Under the pieces are notes generated by a model. It saw only the letters and a list, made by a program, of their open reading frames with translations, was not told the origin of the DNA and ran no database searches. 64,000 nt of DNA from Paraspadella gotoi (lineage: Eukaryota; Chaetognatha): the NCBI GenBank assembly GCA_051294375.1, contig CM119263.1:1-64000 (forward strand), in the 5' to 3' direction. The position numbers and the translations under genes are program-made. How positions within the stretch are numbered: the first letter of the stretch is position 1; each line of letters begins with the position of its first letter. Below are positions 10,901 through 22,500 of the stretch, in pieces.

Positions 10901-11823
10901 AAAAAGATTTAACAAAATAACTAATACCAATAATGGATAAGTTTAATACTGTTCCAATTAAAATTTGAATTTGGTCGGCTACCGCTTCCAAAGCCAGCTG
11001 AACCGAAAGGACAAATTATTTTATATCCTTAAATTATACCTACAGTTAGATTTCAAAAGTGAGAAACAGTATGAAACGAGTTACCTTGTGCTCCAGGAGA
11101 GCCGGGCGTATTTCTAGGGAAGTATTCGCTAATCTTTTTGGCGGCGCCGCCCGCTTTTCCGCAGTCCATCGCGCCGCGCTGCCCGTCGGAGCCGCTGTCT
11201 TGATTCTTTCTTTTGCGACGCCGCTCGCCGGGCGTTTTCTTTTCGGCGCTTCCGGTGGTGGCGGGTGGCGCCTCGCGCGGGGGCTCTTGCATGCCGTGGT
11301 TAATCTCGTCGCTGTTTCGCGACCCGTTGCTCTGGTTCGAGTTTCCGTCCACGAATCCGACTCCGCCGATTCCTGGGGGGGGAATGTTGGATAGTTATCA
11401 CTGGGCGAATGAGGAGCGATAGCGGAGAGGGGATAAGACTTTCGGTCAAAGCCCAAATATAAATTAAAAACCTTTATGGTCCGAAGCTAAGGGACTGCTT
11501 ATATTGAACGGTTCAGTCATTAAATCATATCTATAATTACTGTCTCTTCACCTTTTTCAATTAACATATTTCTTTCTACGTAGTACTTAAAAAACTCAAT
11601 AAAAGAATTAATTCATCAAATTTTTCGGCCAAACGAAAAGGAAGTGATAAAACAACTGACCGCCTTGAGCGTGAGCGTTAACTCCATGGCTCGGCGCCGA
11701 CGGATTGGAGACGTTCATCTGGTTGGAGGGAATTGCCGGCCTCTGAACTCCCTCGAAGCGCGCCTCGAGGAGAGCCTGACGCCGGGCATCAATCTGAGGA
11801 CTGATGTGAGTTACTCCATCCAT
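4929..11823 (-). CDS. TLK: Tousled-like serine/threonine kinase
   Basis: Exons on the minus strand are 11661-11823, 11085-11372, 6663-7057, 6345-6530 and 4929-6203. Phases agree throughout: 2,307 nt, 768 residues, the usual size for animal TLKs. TLK phosphorylates the histone chaperone Asf1 and acts in replication-coupled chromatin assembly in the nucleus (family knowledge). Visible: the N-terminal MDG...[15 protein letters not shown] block typical of TLKs; a [10 protein letters not shown]...KISEYF block; coiled-coil heptads around residues 190-330; and a kinase domain from about residue 425. The glycine loop is GKGGF (432-436), the ATP lysine is in YTACKIH (454), the catalytic loop is HYDLKPGN (Asp555), DFG begins at Asp576, and PPE replaces APE. 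The start is the ATG that matches the vertebrate MDELH...DPRRQELLEARF start. Intron 3 (7058-11084) is full of transposons. Confidence 0.95.
7861..8175 (+). mobile_element. Relic related to the 49-kb TIR element
   Basis: The stretch from TGGTACAACCAATATAAAAAT through GGCTTCCCTATCAATGAA to the end matches the left arm of the element at 49185-50060. The matches include AAGGCCTACATCACTCTTACAAGATAATAAC and CAAGCTTTCAAT blocks. It lacks the SINE found in the 49-kb copy and so gives an unoccupied reference. Confidence 0.55.
8450..8606. repeat. Repeat X, left part (split)
   Basis: Matches 32260-32400 closely (CAATGGGGTGGGT, CTGAGAAA-CTTTCAATGGA, AATTTTCTA, AGTAATTA-TTTTTTAATATTT). Its continuation is 1.96 kb away at 10566-10985. 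The two halves were separated by the TIR transposon at 8607-10565. Confidence 0.7.
9038..9270 (+). mobile_element. SINE-A, full-length
   Basis: Begins TATGGTGGACTAAAATCCA (a perfect 7-bp hairpin TGGTGGA/TCCACCA) and ends CTGTCTCTTC. A 5-bp target duplication ACCAT lies on both sides (9033-9037 and 9271-9275). The head contains a tRNA-like stretch with a B-box (GGTTCTAGCCC) and an anticodon-loop-like CTCCCAA, suggesting descent from a tRNA such as tRNA-Gly(CCC). The tRNA assignment is inference. Confidence 0.8.
10052..10282 (-). mobile_element. SINE-A, full-length, inverted
   Basis: Reverse complement of the 9038 copy with few differences. A 5-bp target duplication ATTCT flanks it (10047-10051 and 10283-10287). 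The repeat Y copy at 39 kb reads ATCTTAGAATACTGATTT at this place with no SINE, giving a clean empty site. Confidence 0.8.
10566..10985. repeat. Repeat X, right part
   Basis: Closely matches 32401-32860 (CCGATGATTTTAGCAGTTTTT, AAAATATCCAAAAAAATTTTT, GAATTACTCATGGTTCGG, GAATTTGGTCG). It continues the half at 8450-8606 beyond the transposon. Confidence 0.7.
11479..11552 (+). repeat. SINE-A 3' fragment
   Basis: Matches the SINE-A tail from GGTCCGAAGCTAAGGGACTG to ACTGTCTCTTC only. The tRNA-like head is missing, as in 5'-truncated retroposition. It lies in TLK intron 1. Confidence 0.7.
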
Positions 11824-12760
11824 GTTAGGACGAATTGACCGAGAGAATTTCGCCGGGTCTCCTTCCTTTTACCGAAGGAGCGACTTCTCCCCCTTGGAGA
11901 AGGAAATCCAAAGAGATCCAGAGGATGCAGTATTTTGTGTAGCTCGTCGTTGGGCGAAGGTGAATCCAATTGCAGCTGATCTTTACTGTTGCTGCAGCAG
12001 CTTAATGACTTCCAAAATTTAAGATGGCGGAAGCCTTCTCTCAGTGACTCGGGGGGGGAAAAAAAAAAGAGAATGGATAAGAAGGGAGAGAATGGGATGA
12101 GTTTTTTTTCTCGAGCCGCCGCCGCCGTCGGACCTGGTCTCTGTCTCAGTCCGTGTCCATTTCCACGGGGGCGGGTCCGACAGCTTCCCCGGGATGGTTA
12201 TTTCCCGCTATCCATCGGCGCGGGTCTCTCGATCGATGGGAAATTGGGTAAAAATGTCCGGAAGTGACCAGGCGGCCATAAGCAGTTGGGCGATCACTTT
12301 CCAGAATTGTTGCACAGATATCGTTGCAAAGGTCCCGACGTTATGAGGAACCTGAAAAAAGAAAAGAGCATCCGAACGTGTGAAGAATCGAGTCCATCAT
12401 TAAAGATTAAAGAGATTTCAGGCTTCAAAGACGACCATAACTTCCGCCGCGGAAAATCTACTCGACTTTCCGGCGTCACCGACGAAAACGACTCGAATTT
12501 AGCGATGATACAAAGTGAATAAGCGGTTAAAGTCCTCCAGTTATTAAACAGTAAATTGCACGGGTTCGCGAAGAAAGAGGAGGGAGTGGGAGAGAGATGT
12601 TGAAAATGGCTCCGCACGAATCGAGCCGCGCGACCTCTCTCGCCGCTTCCATTCTATAAATGAGCATTCCAGCTCATGGTCGTCGTCGTCGTCGCCGCCT
12701 TTGGCAGCGTGCACGTTATTTAATAAGGAACGAGAAATGAGGACTTCCATTCATGAAAAA
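11824..12760 (-). promoter_or_regulatory. TLK 5' UTR and probable promoter region
   Basis: Directly upstream of the TLK ATG, with higher GC and more CpG than the surrounding DNA, especially 12110-12290 (GCCGCCGCCGCCG, CGGGGGCGGG, CCATCGGCGCGGG). No TATA box is evident. The main transcription start cannot be placed from sequence. Beyond 12760 the DNA returns to AT-rich sequence; a (TACGT)4 run lies at about 12858-12879. Confidence 0.35.
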
Positions 12761-13573
12761 GCTTTAAAGAAACGAATGAATGATTAAGAGTGAATATCGA
12801 GATCAAGAGACCTGGTACAGAATTATTATGCAATTGTAGGTGGCAATTAGTACCAAACGTACGTTACGTTACGTTACGTAGAAACAAAACAGTTTGTTTA
12901 GATATCATTTACAAGTTAGACAATTCTTCAAATTTTTGGTGATATATTAATTTATGGAGCGTATAAATAAAATTGTTGCTAGAAAATTTTCTCAAGAAAG
13001 TAGTTTTAAATATTAAACATACTTTAAAAACGTATAGATGTTTACACAAACCCTAACTCACTTTAATTAGTTAATTTTTTTAAAGCTATTTAAAATTTTT
13101 TTAAAGAATTTCTTAGCCAATTCCTACTCGGTACATATTTTCTTGTTACAACACATCTGACATTTTTGTCGTCAAAATAACTAATATTTTTTTTTCAATT
13201 TTAACGGTTCTGACTATATCGTTTGAGTAAAAATTTCAAATTTAAATAATATTCTTCAGTAAACGTCTTTATAGTAATTTTATGGCATAAATGATATTAA
13301 CACATTTTACGGAGTCAAATCAAAAATTAGGAAACCAATATGATAAAAATAAAATCATAAAAATAATGAAGAAAAGTTTACAAAGCGATGATCTAAAAAA
13401 TATATCATCGCTGCCTATAAGCTAAGAAAATGACTTTCAATTTCATGCAAAAAACGCGATGCATTCAAATCATCTGAAAGATAGAGAAGACAATCAGACC
13501 GGAGGAAGAGTTAGAAAGAGAAAGGGGGACGAACAGACGAGACAAATTCCACCCGTTGGTTCTCTCCTTTTTT
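12761..13573. other. AT-rich spacer between the TLK promoter and the giant gene's 3' end
   Basis: No coding sequence recognised. The part next to 13574 is probably the 3' UTR of the giant minus-strand gene. A short TACGT tandem array is the only clear repeat. Confidence 0.35.
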
Positions 13574-16500
13574 TCACGATTTGTTTCCACTTTTGCGACG
13601 AGATTTCGTCTTGTTGGACTTTTTCCTCTCGACTCTCGGCTTCGATTCAACTTGGACGCCGTCGCCTCCTCCTTCAGAACCGTGGTCGGCAGAGAGTCCC
13701 GTGTTTCCGGCGACCTCGACTTCTCTCGCGGGCGACGGCGACGCAATCTGATCGATTTGTGGCTGCTCCGTGCTTTCCGTCGGAGAAAAGCATCTGGGCG
13801 GATCTGGCTCGCGAACCTCGTGGAAGGAGGGTGAGAAGCAGCCCATCTTGTAGAGGACGTCGAGTTCGTCGTTTTCGAAGTCGCGGAGGACGGCGTTAAA
13901 GCCGAAGCGAGCGACGCCACCGTCATGAGTGGAGGAACGGTACTCTGTCGTCAAGGGGACGATCACATGCGCCTCTTTCTTCCATTCGTTTTCAGGCTCG
14001 CCGTCGGTGCTAAAGGTCGGATCGTCGGCGAGGCTTTCCAGAATAGTTCTCCTTTGTCGCTTGGGGCGTTTGCGGGGCGACTTGGACGCCGATGCCGCGA
14101 GATCTTCCTCAGAGGAAAAGTCTGACCTTTCCACAATAGGTTCTTGAAGGGGTGACGCTCCCGGGGGCCGTGGACGATCGTCAAATAAATTTTGTTGCGA
14201 TGTGTCGACGGGCGCTTCGCCGGATTCCCAGCGAATCTTGCTCATCTGCTTGGTGCGAGACTTGGATTTTTTGCGCTTGCTTAATGAGTTCCCTTCTTTG
14301 ACCTCCTCGACCAACTCGGCGAAGTCGTCGACCGGCTCCGGCTTGACCTCGGAATCCTTTTTCTTGCACGCTCTGGCCTTTTTCGGTTTTGAAGGCGGAC
14401 TGGCCCAGGGGAGATCCAAGTCTTTTCCTAAAAGATCAACGTCGTCGTCTCCATCATCGACGACGCGTTCCGAGGTCGTCTCGATGTACAGTCCGTCGTC
14501 GGAATCTACCTCGAGGGAGGCTTTTGATTTTTTACTTTTGTTTTTCTTGGAGGATTTCTTTTTGGCCTTTGGTTCGTCGATTCGTTTATCAACTTGGAGA
14601 TCGAGAGGATCGGCTGCATCGATTTCAGATTTTAATTTCCTCTCCCCAACGTTATCTTCATCGATGGAAGATCTTTGAAGGTGGTCCACTATCGGACGAG
14701 TGGAAGAAACACTTTTGCCTTTGCTATCTTTCCTCTTGTTTTTGGAAGTCTTTTTACGAATCGGCTTAAGGTCTTCTTTACTTTCTTTCCTTAGGAAATG
14801 CTCCGCTTCCCGCTCGCGTTTGATCGTCTCCTCATTAAAAACTTGGTCGTGATTTAGGTCGATGTTGTGGAAATCCTCACCCAACGAGATTTTCGAATAT
14901 ATTTCCCTTCCGTCCGTTTTTTCTGGTTGTTCTTTGAAAGAGATAACACCTTTCTTTTTGTTCTTCTTCTTAGTCTCAGAGGGCAAATCGGACGAGTCCT
15001 CGCACTTTTTTGGTCGCTTTTTATAGGAGATTCCATCGGAGAGAACCTCGTGAGTATCTTGGAATTTCCTTGGTCGTCTCCTCTCCGATGAAGCATCCGT
15101 TGAATCCTCGTAAATCCCATCTCCTTTAGGACGCTTCTTCTCCGAACGATTTTCCAAAGCTGAATTCTCTTCGCTTCTTTTCGTTCGTCTCCTCGAGGAA
15201 ACTGGGGCCGCGTCTGCGCCATCATCTTCCCTTCTCAATCTTCTTCTCTCCGCTTCGTCCTCCGAATCTGATCCGGCGTTGGGCGCCATCTTCTGCTTCT
15301 TTTTCGTCTTCAGCTTTTTCCTCGGGTTCGAGTGTTTTTTCGATTCGCGAAAACCCGGGTCGACGTCACTCTCGAAGGGAGTCTCGTTTCCGGTGGAGAG
15401 CGGCTCCCTCTCAGAGGACGCGTCGCCCGACTTTCTTCTCGGACTCGTCACCCTCCTCGCCACCCTTGCCTTTTTCCTTCGTCCTCGATCCTCCTTGGAG
15501 TCGAGGGCGTCGCCGGATTCGTGCGTCGTCCCGTCTTCGGGCCGCTTTTCGAACGCCTCGTCCAACTCCGCCCCTGCGTTTCCTTCCTCCGCGAAGACCG
15601 CGTCCTTAGAGGATTCGCCAGAATCGCTGGCGAGGGATTTGGCAGCGGCGGCCGCGCCCGGCCGAGATTCCTCGCTAGATTCTGACACAGTTTTGCGACG
15701 AGACTTGGGTTTGGGATTTTCCGGAGTGGAGACGACGTCGAGATCCTCGCCGTCGACGGTTTGGTCCTTGGAATTGTCTAGCGCGTGAGTCGAAGCGTCG
15801 GCGTCCCCCTCGAAGCTGCTGTTCTTGGAAGCGTCCTTGTTGAAGTAGTGCGCGTGATAGTCTGTTTTCGATCGCTTGGGGCGAAAGAGATAATTCTCGA
15901 AAAACTCCATCGTCCTTCTCTTCTTCCCGGATCCGCAAGGGATGAGGAAGCCTCTCTCGGTCAAAAGGATTCCACTCTCATCGTTGGCTTCAGGCTCCGT
16001 CGTTCGGTCCTCCTCCTCCTCCTCCTCCTCGCTTTCCCTCTTCAACTTCTTTCCCTTCTCGCGGACTTTGGCGGAGGCGAGGGGATTTTCCAGCGAGGAA
16101 CCGTCGTCGCCGGACCCTCCGTTGAAGCCAGCCTCTGCGCCTTGGAGTTCCCCCTCAATCTGTGGCGGCGACGGTCTTCGCTTCTTCCTTTTTTCCGCGC
16201 CTTTGAGCTTCTGGGCGGCGTTGGTCTCGTTGTCGGTGCTGTCAGAAACGCTAGAGTCTTTTGCCAATTGGTGCTCCGAAATGGCCGAAGGTTTAGGGTT
16301 TCCTCGAGCGAGAGAGTCGAGAACTTGTTCCAAACTCTTTCGCTGTTCCTTCTTTTTCGTTTGGACAGGATGAGGTTGAAGGACAACGTCCTCGTCGTCG
16401 TCGTCGTCGTTCTCAGATTTCTTGTCCTCTGGACGAGGTTTTGATTTCCCAGCTTTTCCATCTTTGTCCAATGATTCGAAATAAGCGTCCTCTCTGAAAA

Positions 16501-19500
16501 AATATGCCAAAAATTAAAAAAAAGCAAAAATAAATACCGTCATTAAGTCTTAATTTAAATGATGGATGGACTTTAATCTGGAGTGATACGAAAGAACTTG
16601 TAATATCATCAAAATTAAGATCAATCAGGTTATGAAAGTTTTTATCCTGGTAGAAAAATACTGAATTTTTTTTCTCAATCAATTCCCAACATTCTAGCTT
16701 GGCTAATTTCCTTTTTTCGATAGAGTAAATTTCTGAAGAGGCTTAATTTTTACTAATGAAGAAGGCTCCAATTAAAATAATAAATAATTTCTTTTAATAA
16801 AGAAGGCTTGACTTTTAATCTTTCAGCTCCAATTAAAATAATAAATAATTTTTTTTAATAAAGAAGGCTTGACTTTTAATCCTTCAGCTCCAATTAAAAT
16901 AATAATTTTTAATAATTTTCAATAATTCTCAAAATCTGCAAATAATTTTAATTTTGATCCCACACCTGATTTAATGTCCTCCAATAGTATTTTGAACGCG
17001 TTACATAAACCAAACGAAACAGTTTTCTTACTATTATTTTACAGTAACTGCATCTCCGTACTACGATATGGCCGTTTAGTTAAAGACTTTCGTTGTAAAT
17101 ATATGTACCAACTAAATGTAGCCATTAATAATGGAATTCGTAAGATCTTTGACTGGCATAGATGGGACTGCGTCAGAAACCTTAGACCTTAGTTAGAGAA
17201 TGTTTTGGATACCCTGACATTAATCATATTTTTATCGAAAATAAGTCATGAACGATTCATGAAACCATTTAAGTATGTAGACAGTGATTTCAACATGAAA
17301 CCAAAGTGGCTTTTATTCTTAAAAAAGTTACAAGCAAAGACGGTGTCAGAATTAACTGACGAAAAATAAAATTTTGTCTTATTTCTATGAAAATTAAATA
17401 TAAATAGAAATGATCTCGTAGATTAGTTTTTCTTCGCGTTAACCTCTTAATTCTATTTTTATTTGTTTGGTTTATTTTGTTGCTGATGTATGCTACTTTA
17501 CTAGTAGTTTTTTAACTAATAAATTTTATAAAAATCATACAGACTAAAAGGATTGAGTTTAATCAAGTCTTTTCGTATCACTGAAAAATACCTAAAGTCC
17601 GTGTAAATACCATGACGGAAAAATTTTTTTATAAAAATCGGTTAATTTCATTATCGAATATATTTTTAGCCAATAAATAAGTTTTAATATATAAAATAAC
17701 CTCCCTAGGACTGAATAAAAAGATTATTTTTAACAGCATAGAATTATTTAATGCATACAAATACTTAAAAAAAAAAGGTTATCTGATAATACATCCAGAA
17801 ATAAATAAAAATAATAATTTTACAGAAAGGTTACCCGGAACCTTATAAATTTTATTGATACTTTACAATATAAAAATAATATTCTGGAATAGCATCAATA
17901 TATATGAATTAAGATTCATCCATAAATTTATCCTTATGGAGATGATGCAATAACCATTTGACATGAGACTGAGAAAATATAAAGATTTTTAATAATAATA
18001 ATTTAATTAAAAAACCTATAAATTAATATAAATTAAAAATATATATATAAAAAGGATAAAAAGAAGAAAATATTTTTGTATGGAACTTCTTATATTTTTT
18101 GTCGTACATAAATAAGATGCAGCTATCACAAGAAACCAAAACTTCTCGATATTTAAATTTAATTTTTTGATTCTTACATTAAAATACCAAAAAATAGCTG
18201 AAAAGAACCGCGACAATTTTTTTTTTCCATCATGGTATCTACAGGAAAAAGGAAAAAAAGAAAAGGTTAAAAGATTAAAATGGAAAAATTGTTCACCTGT
18301 AATCGACTTTCTTGGTTCGACAATTCCGCCGCAGCGGTTGTTCGAGCCTCGCTTTTTCCCCGTCCTTCGCTCTGCTCTCTTTGCTCTTTTTAGTCTTGCA
18401 CTTTTTCCCTTTGGCCTTAACCTCATCTCCGTCCAAAGCCTCGATGGTTTTGGAAAGGCGCTCCGTGATTTTCGACAAGGGTTCGTCATCGTCGTCGTCG
18501 CTATAAACGTCGCTGACCCGCTGCTTCTTCCCGCCTCCGGTTTTAGATTTGACATCCGGGGCCTTTTTGCTGCGAAGATTCTCTACGGGTGAGAGGACGA
18601 AGAGGCCGGCCTTCTTCAACTCTTCCTCGTCCTCGAAGAAGGCGTAGGGATCTCGCTCGTCGACGCCGGGTTCCGTCTCGGCTTCGCTAACGTCGCCGCC
18701 GACACCCTCTTCAATTTCCTTCATCTCCGTCGTCTTCGTCTTTCCCTTCTTCGTCTTCTTCTCTTTCCGCACGACGCTCTCATCACTTCCGGCTGCGGCC
18801 GCCTTTTTCCCCGCCTTTTTGCCGACGGAGCTTTTGGCTTTGGGCTTAAGTTTCTTCGCCTTCTTCACCTTTGGCGATGAAGTCTTCAGGGCCGACGTGT
18901 CATGTTCCGAAGATTTCGATTCCTCCCCGTTGGGTTCGTCGGCGGAGATTTTGATGGAATCGGTTTCTCGTCGAGAGGAATCTCTTCTCCGTCCTCTGGG
19001 ACTCCCCGACCCGTTTCGGTCGGCGGCAGGGGATTGGCGCTCGCTTACCTTTTTTTGCCTCGACTTTCTAGTTTTCTTTGAGGGCGGAAGAGTCACGGAT
19101 TCGCCCGACGCGTCGGCTGCGTCGGTCGGCTCCGGTTTCCCGACAGAAACGGACTCTTCAACAACCGGCTCCTCCATTGTTCTCGGCGCCTCTTCCGCTT
19201 TCTGTTCTTCTAGTTCGACTTCCGGCGCAATTTCCGGCCAATCCAACCGTCGGTCCGTGAGGCTCGATTCGCCGGAGACGACTTGGCGAGGCGATCGCAC
19301 TTCGTTGGATATCTCTGCGTCGGATGGATACTCTGTCAAACTTTCGTCCTGCTTCGTGACGGCATTGTCCGATCGGCTTGACTTGGATGGACTGTGAATC
19401 AGATTAGGTTCTAGGTTGATGCTCAATCTGACTTCGCCGTCGTCGCTATCGTCGTCATCATTGACGTTGTCATCTTCGGAGCCGGAAGCGGCCTCCTTGG

Positions 19501-22500
19501 GCTTCTCGACGTTGACTACGCTCAAAAAGGGCATGGGTTCTCCGCCGGAAAGGGACGACTCCTCCCTCCGCGGTTCCATCTCCGGCAGAATTTGATCCTT
19601 AAGTCCGTTGTGCTCGGACGGCATCATGGTGAGGAGATTGATTGGCGCAGGCGCCTGACTAGGGTTGTTGCTGAATAGTTTTGAAATGTTGTGCATCCGG
19701 TCGAGGGCGCTGAGATCCTCCTCGCCCATTTTCCCGCGCTTTTTGGCTTTGGCGGGAGAGTTGAGTTTAGAGTCGGCCTCTTTGGGCGGCTCCTCTTTTT
19801 TGGCGATCCGCGGACGAAGGTTCTTGGCACGCGTCTGCGCCTCGTCGGCGTCCTTGACAGAGACCCGAGCCTCTTCGTCGCTTTCGTCGTTACTTTCGCT
19901 CTTAGTGGACGGGGCCACATGATGTCGATGCTTCTTCTTTTTCTTCTTTCGTTTCGATTCTTCTTCTTCGCTTTCGTCTTCGATCAATTTGGATGATTTG
20001 GTTCGACCTCGTGGGCGACCTTTGGTCTTCTTCGGCGCCGACGCTTCTTCCGGATCCTCTTTGCCGAGACTTCCGCTTCCCCCGCCGATGCTGCTGGCGC
20101 TGCTGGATCGGATAAGACCGTCGCTCTTTCGTTTCGCGTTGGGCTTGGCGCCGAGCGAGCCCGATTCTTCGTCGTCTTGGGGTTGGTCCTTGGGTTCCAC
20201 GTCTTCGGATCTCGTTTCGACGGGGGTCTTGGGCGTCGCCGGCGTCTTTGGTGTGGCCGGAGTCTTGGGCGGAGTCTTAGGCGGCGTCTTGCCGTCTGGG
20301 GAACAGATCTGAAGTCTATCGGCGTCGCTGTCCTCGGAGTCAGAGTCGTGATGGGAAGATGGAGCTGGCGTCAATGAGGCGGCGCCGGAATCGATGCCTT
20401 TCTGCGGACTGTTGGCGCCTCCAACGCTGAGGGGGCCGCTACTGGCGTTGCTGTTAGGATGGGCGTCGCTATCGTCTTTCTCCGATTTGCTTGACGTCGA
20501 TCCGCACGAATGGGGAGGTGTCGCCGGTTTACCCTGAGAGTGTTTATTGGGTTAAGTGATAGTTGTTCAATAAAAATCAAAATACGAAAAAATATCTTTA
20601 GATATAATGACAGATTTAAATTCCTTATAAATTTTTTTAAAAAATTTTTATAATTTAGTTAAATATAAGAAAAACTTCTATGCTGAAAATTTGGAATATA
20701 ATCTAAAAGATTTTTAAAGTGGGCGTTTAAAGATATGAGAAAATATGAGATATCAAACTTCATTCATCCTAATTTTACTGTAAAAAAGTAAAATAAATTA
20801 ATGTTGATAACGTTTTTCTATTATATAAGCTTACTTGTCGGAAATAATTTTTTTTATAGTAATAGGTACGTTTAGCGGTAAGCAGCGAATCAGATTCTAA
20901 GTAATGATAAATCTTGCAATTTCTTTTTTATTTGTTACAATTCATCAACAATATTTATAATTTGAAGTTATTTTTTATGGGATAGTCGTTTTAATTCAAG
21001 TAATATTGCAAATTATGGTCGTTATGGTAAAAGGTGGTTATAGTGGTTATGACGCAGAGACAGATCACGCTGAATTTGCTTCCCACCCTACTTATGATCA
21101 TTTTTACTTCACTCGGTCGCCATATTTGATTCATAATCTTTTAGTTATAGTTGTTGTTTGGTACTCGGAGACCTAAGGTACTGTCTCCATGAGTGTCAAC
21201 CGCCCGAAAGAAGGGCAATAGGGTCAGGAAAAGAAGAAAGCTGACAAAAAGTCCAGAAAAATGCTTACAAAAAATTGTAGTAGCGTTATGTTAAGAGCCT
21301 TGGTTACCTTACCATTGGTCAAGTCGAATATTTTTTCCAAATCTTTAAAAAAGTTTTGCTCAAATTGAGAATATTATATGTTTTATATAAAAAAATGATA
21401 AAAGCTTGAAATAAAATAAAATTTAAAAAATATATGTTTGTATTTGTATCTATTTAAAATATTGTAATATGATAAACAAGCAGTGGGTCAAGCTTTTTGT
21501 TTCCAGTTAAAAATAATGAAAATGATTATTTTTTTTTCACAGATAAAAAGGTAGACAACCAAACTGTTTCTATTAAACTGAAAATAACTTTTAATTTATA
21601 ATTTACATAATTAAAAATAACATTTTATCATGCTACTATATGTGTTTTTGCTTGTTTTTTACTTTAACTAAAAAATACAGCAAATTTATGGAGTAAAAGA
21701 GCTTTATTGGTAATCAAAATGTAATTCAGTCTTTCTTTTTCCAAATCCAAAGAAGAAAAATCTTAAAAAGTATAAAGATCGTCGCAATCGCATAAGAAAA
21801 GTCTGGATTGACGACAAATTTTGATACTAAACAAATCAAATTTAAAAAAAATAAAGAAAATAAAAATAAAATAAAAAAGAAATAAAATAAAATAAAAGAA
21901 TAATAAATATTAAAACAGTAAATAACTTATTTTCGAGTTTAATTTTTAGCAAGTGCTAAGTCTGGAAAAACATTATTGAAGGTACTTTTGTTTTACTTTT
22001 AGCCCGCATAAGCGAGCAGTTTGATCGAATGCGACAAAAGACAAAAGCAAAGTGAAACTTGAATCAGACTGACGAAGTGAAAGCTAAAGGACTAAAGTGA
22101 AGTAAAGTGAAATAAAGTAAAATAAAATAATAAAGTAAAATTAGACACATTTGAATCCGACAAAGTTTTAATTAGATAACCAGTCTGGCTGTCATTCTGT
22201 TCGTTTTTTCCAAGCTCTTTTTAACTAAAAAAGTTTTATTTAAAAAAAAAACTTTTTCGCCCGAGCCAGGGGTGTTGAAGAGTCAAAATATAAAAATTCA
22301 CCATTTTTTAGTATTTTTAGCTTTTTCCAGTTAATTTTTTTAATATAATAACTTTAATCAAGTTAATTACTTCTTGATAATGATTTTAATTTATCTTATT
22401 TAACTGTTTTTAAAACATTCATTAAAAAATTTAATTTTTAGCTTAAGCCAAGGGTGTTGAACAGCTAAAATATTTAAATATTTTTTTTTAATATTTATAA

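Noticed and set aside
15785-16444. Plus-strand 219-codon frame
   Set aside because: Antisense shadow of the giant gene's last exon, biased by GAA/GAC codons opposite.
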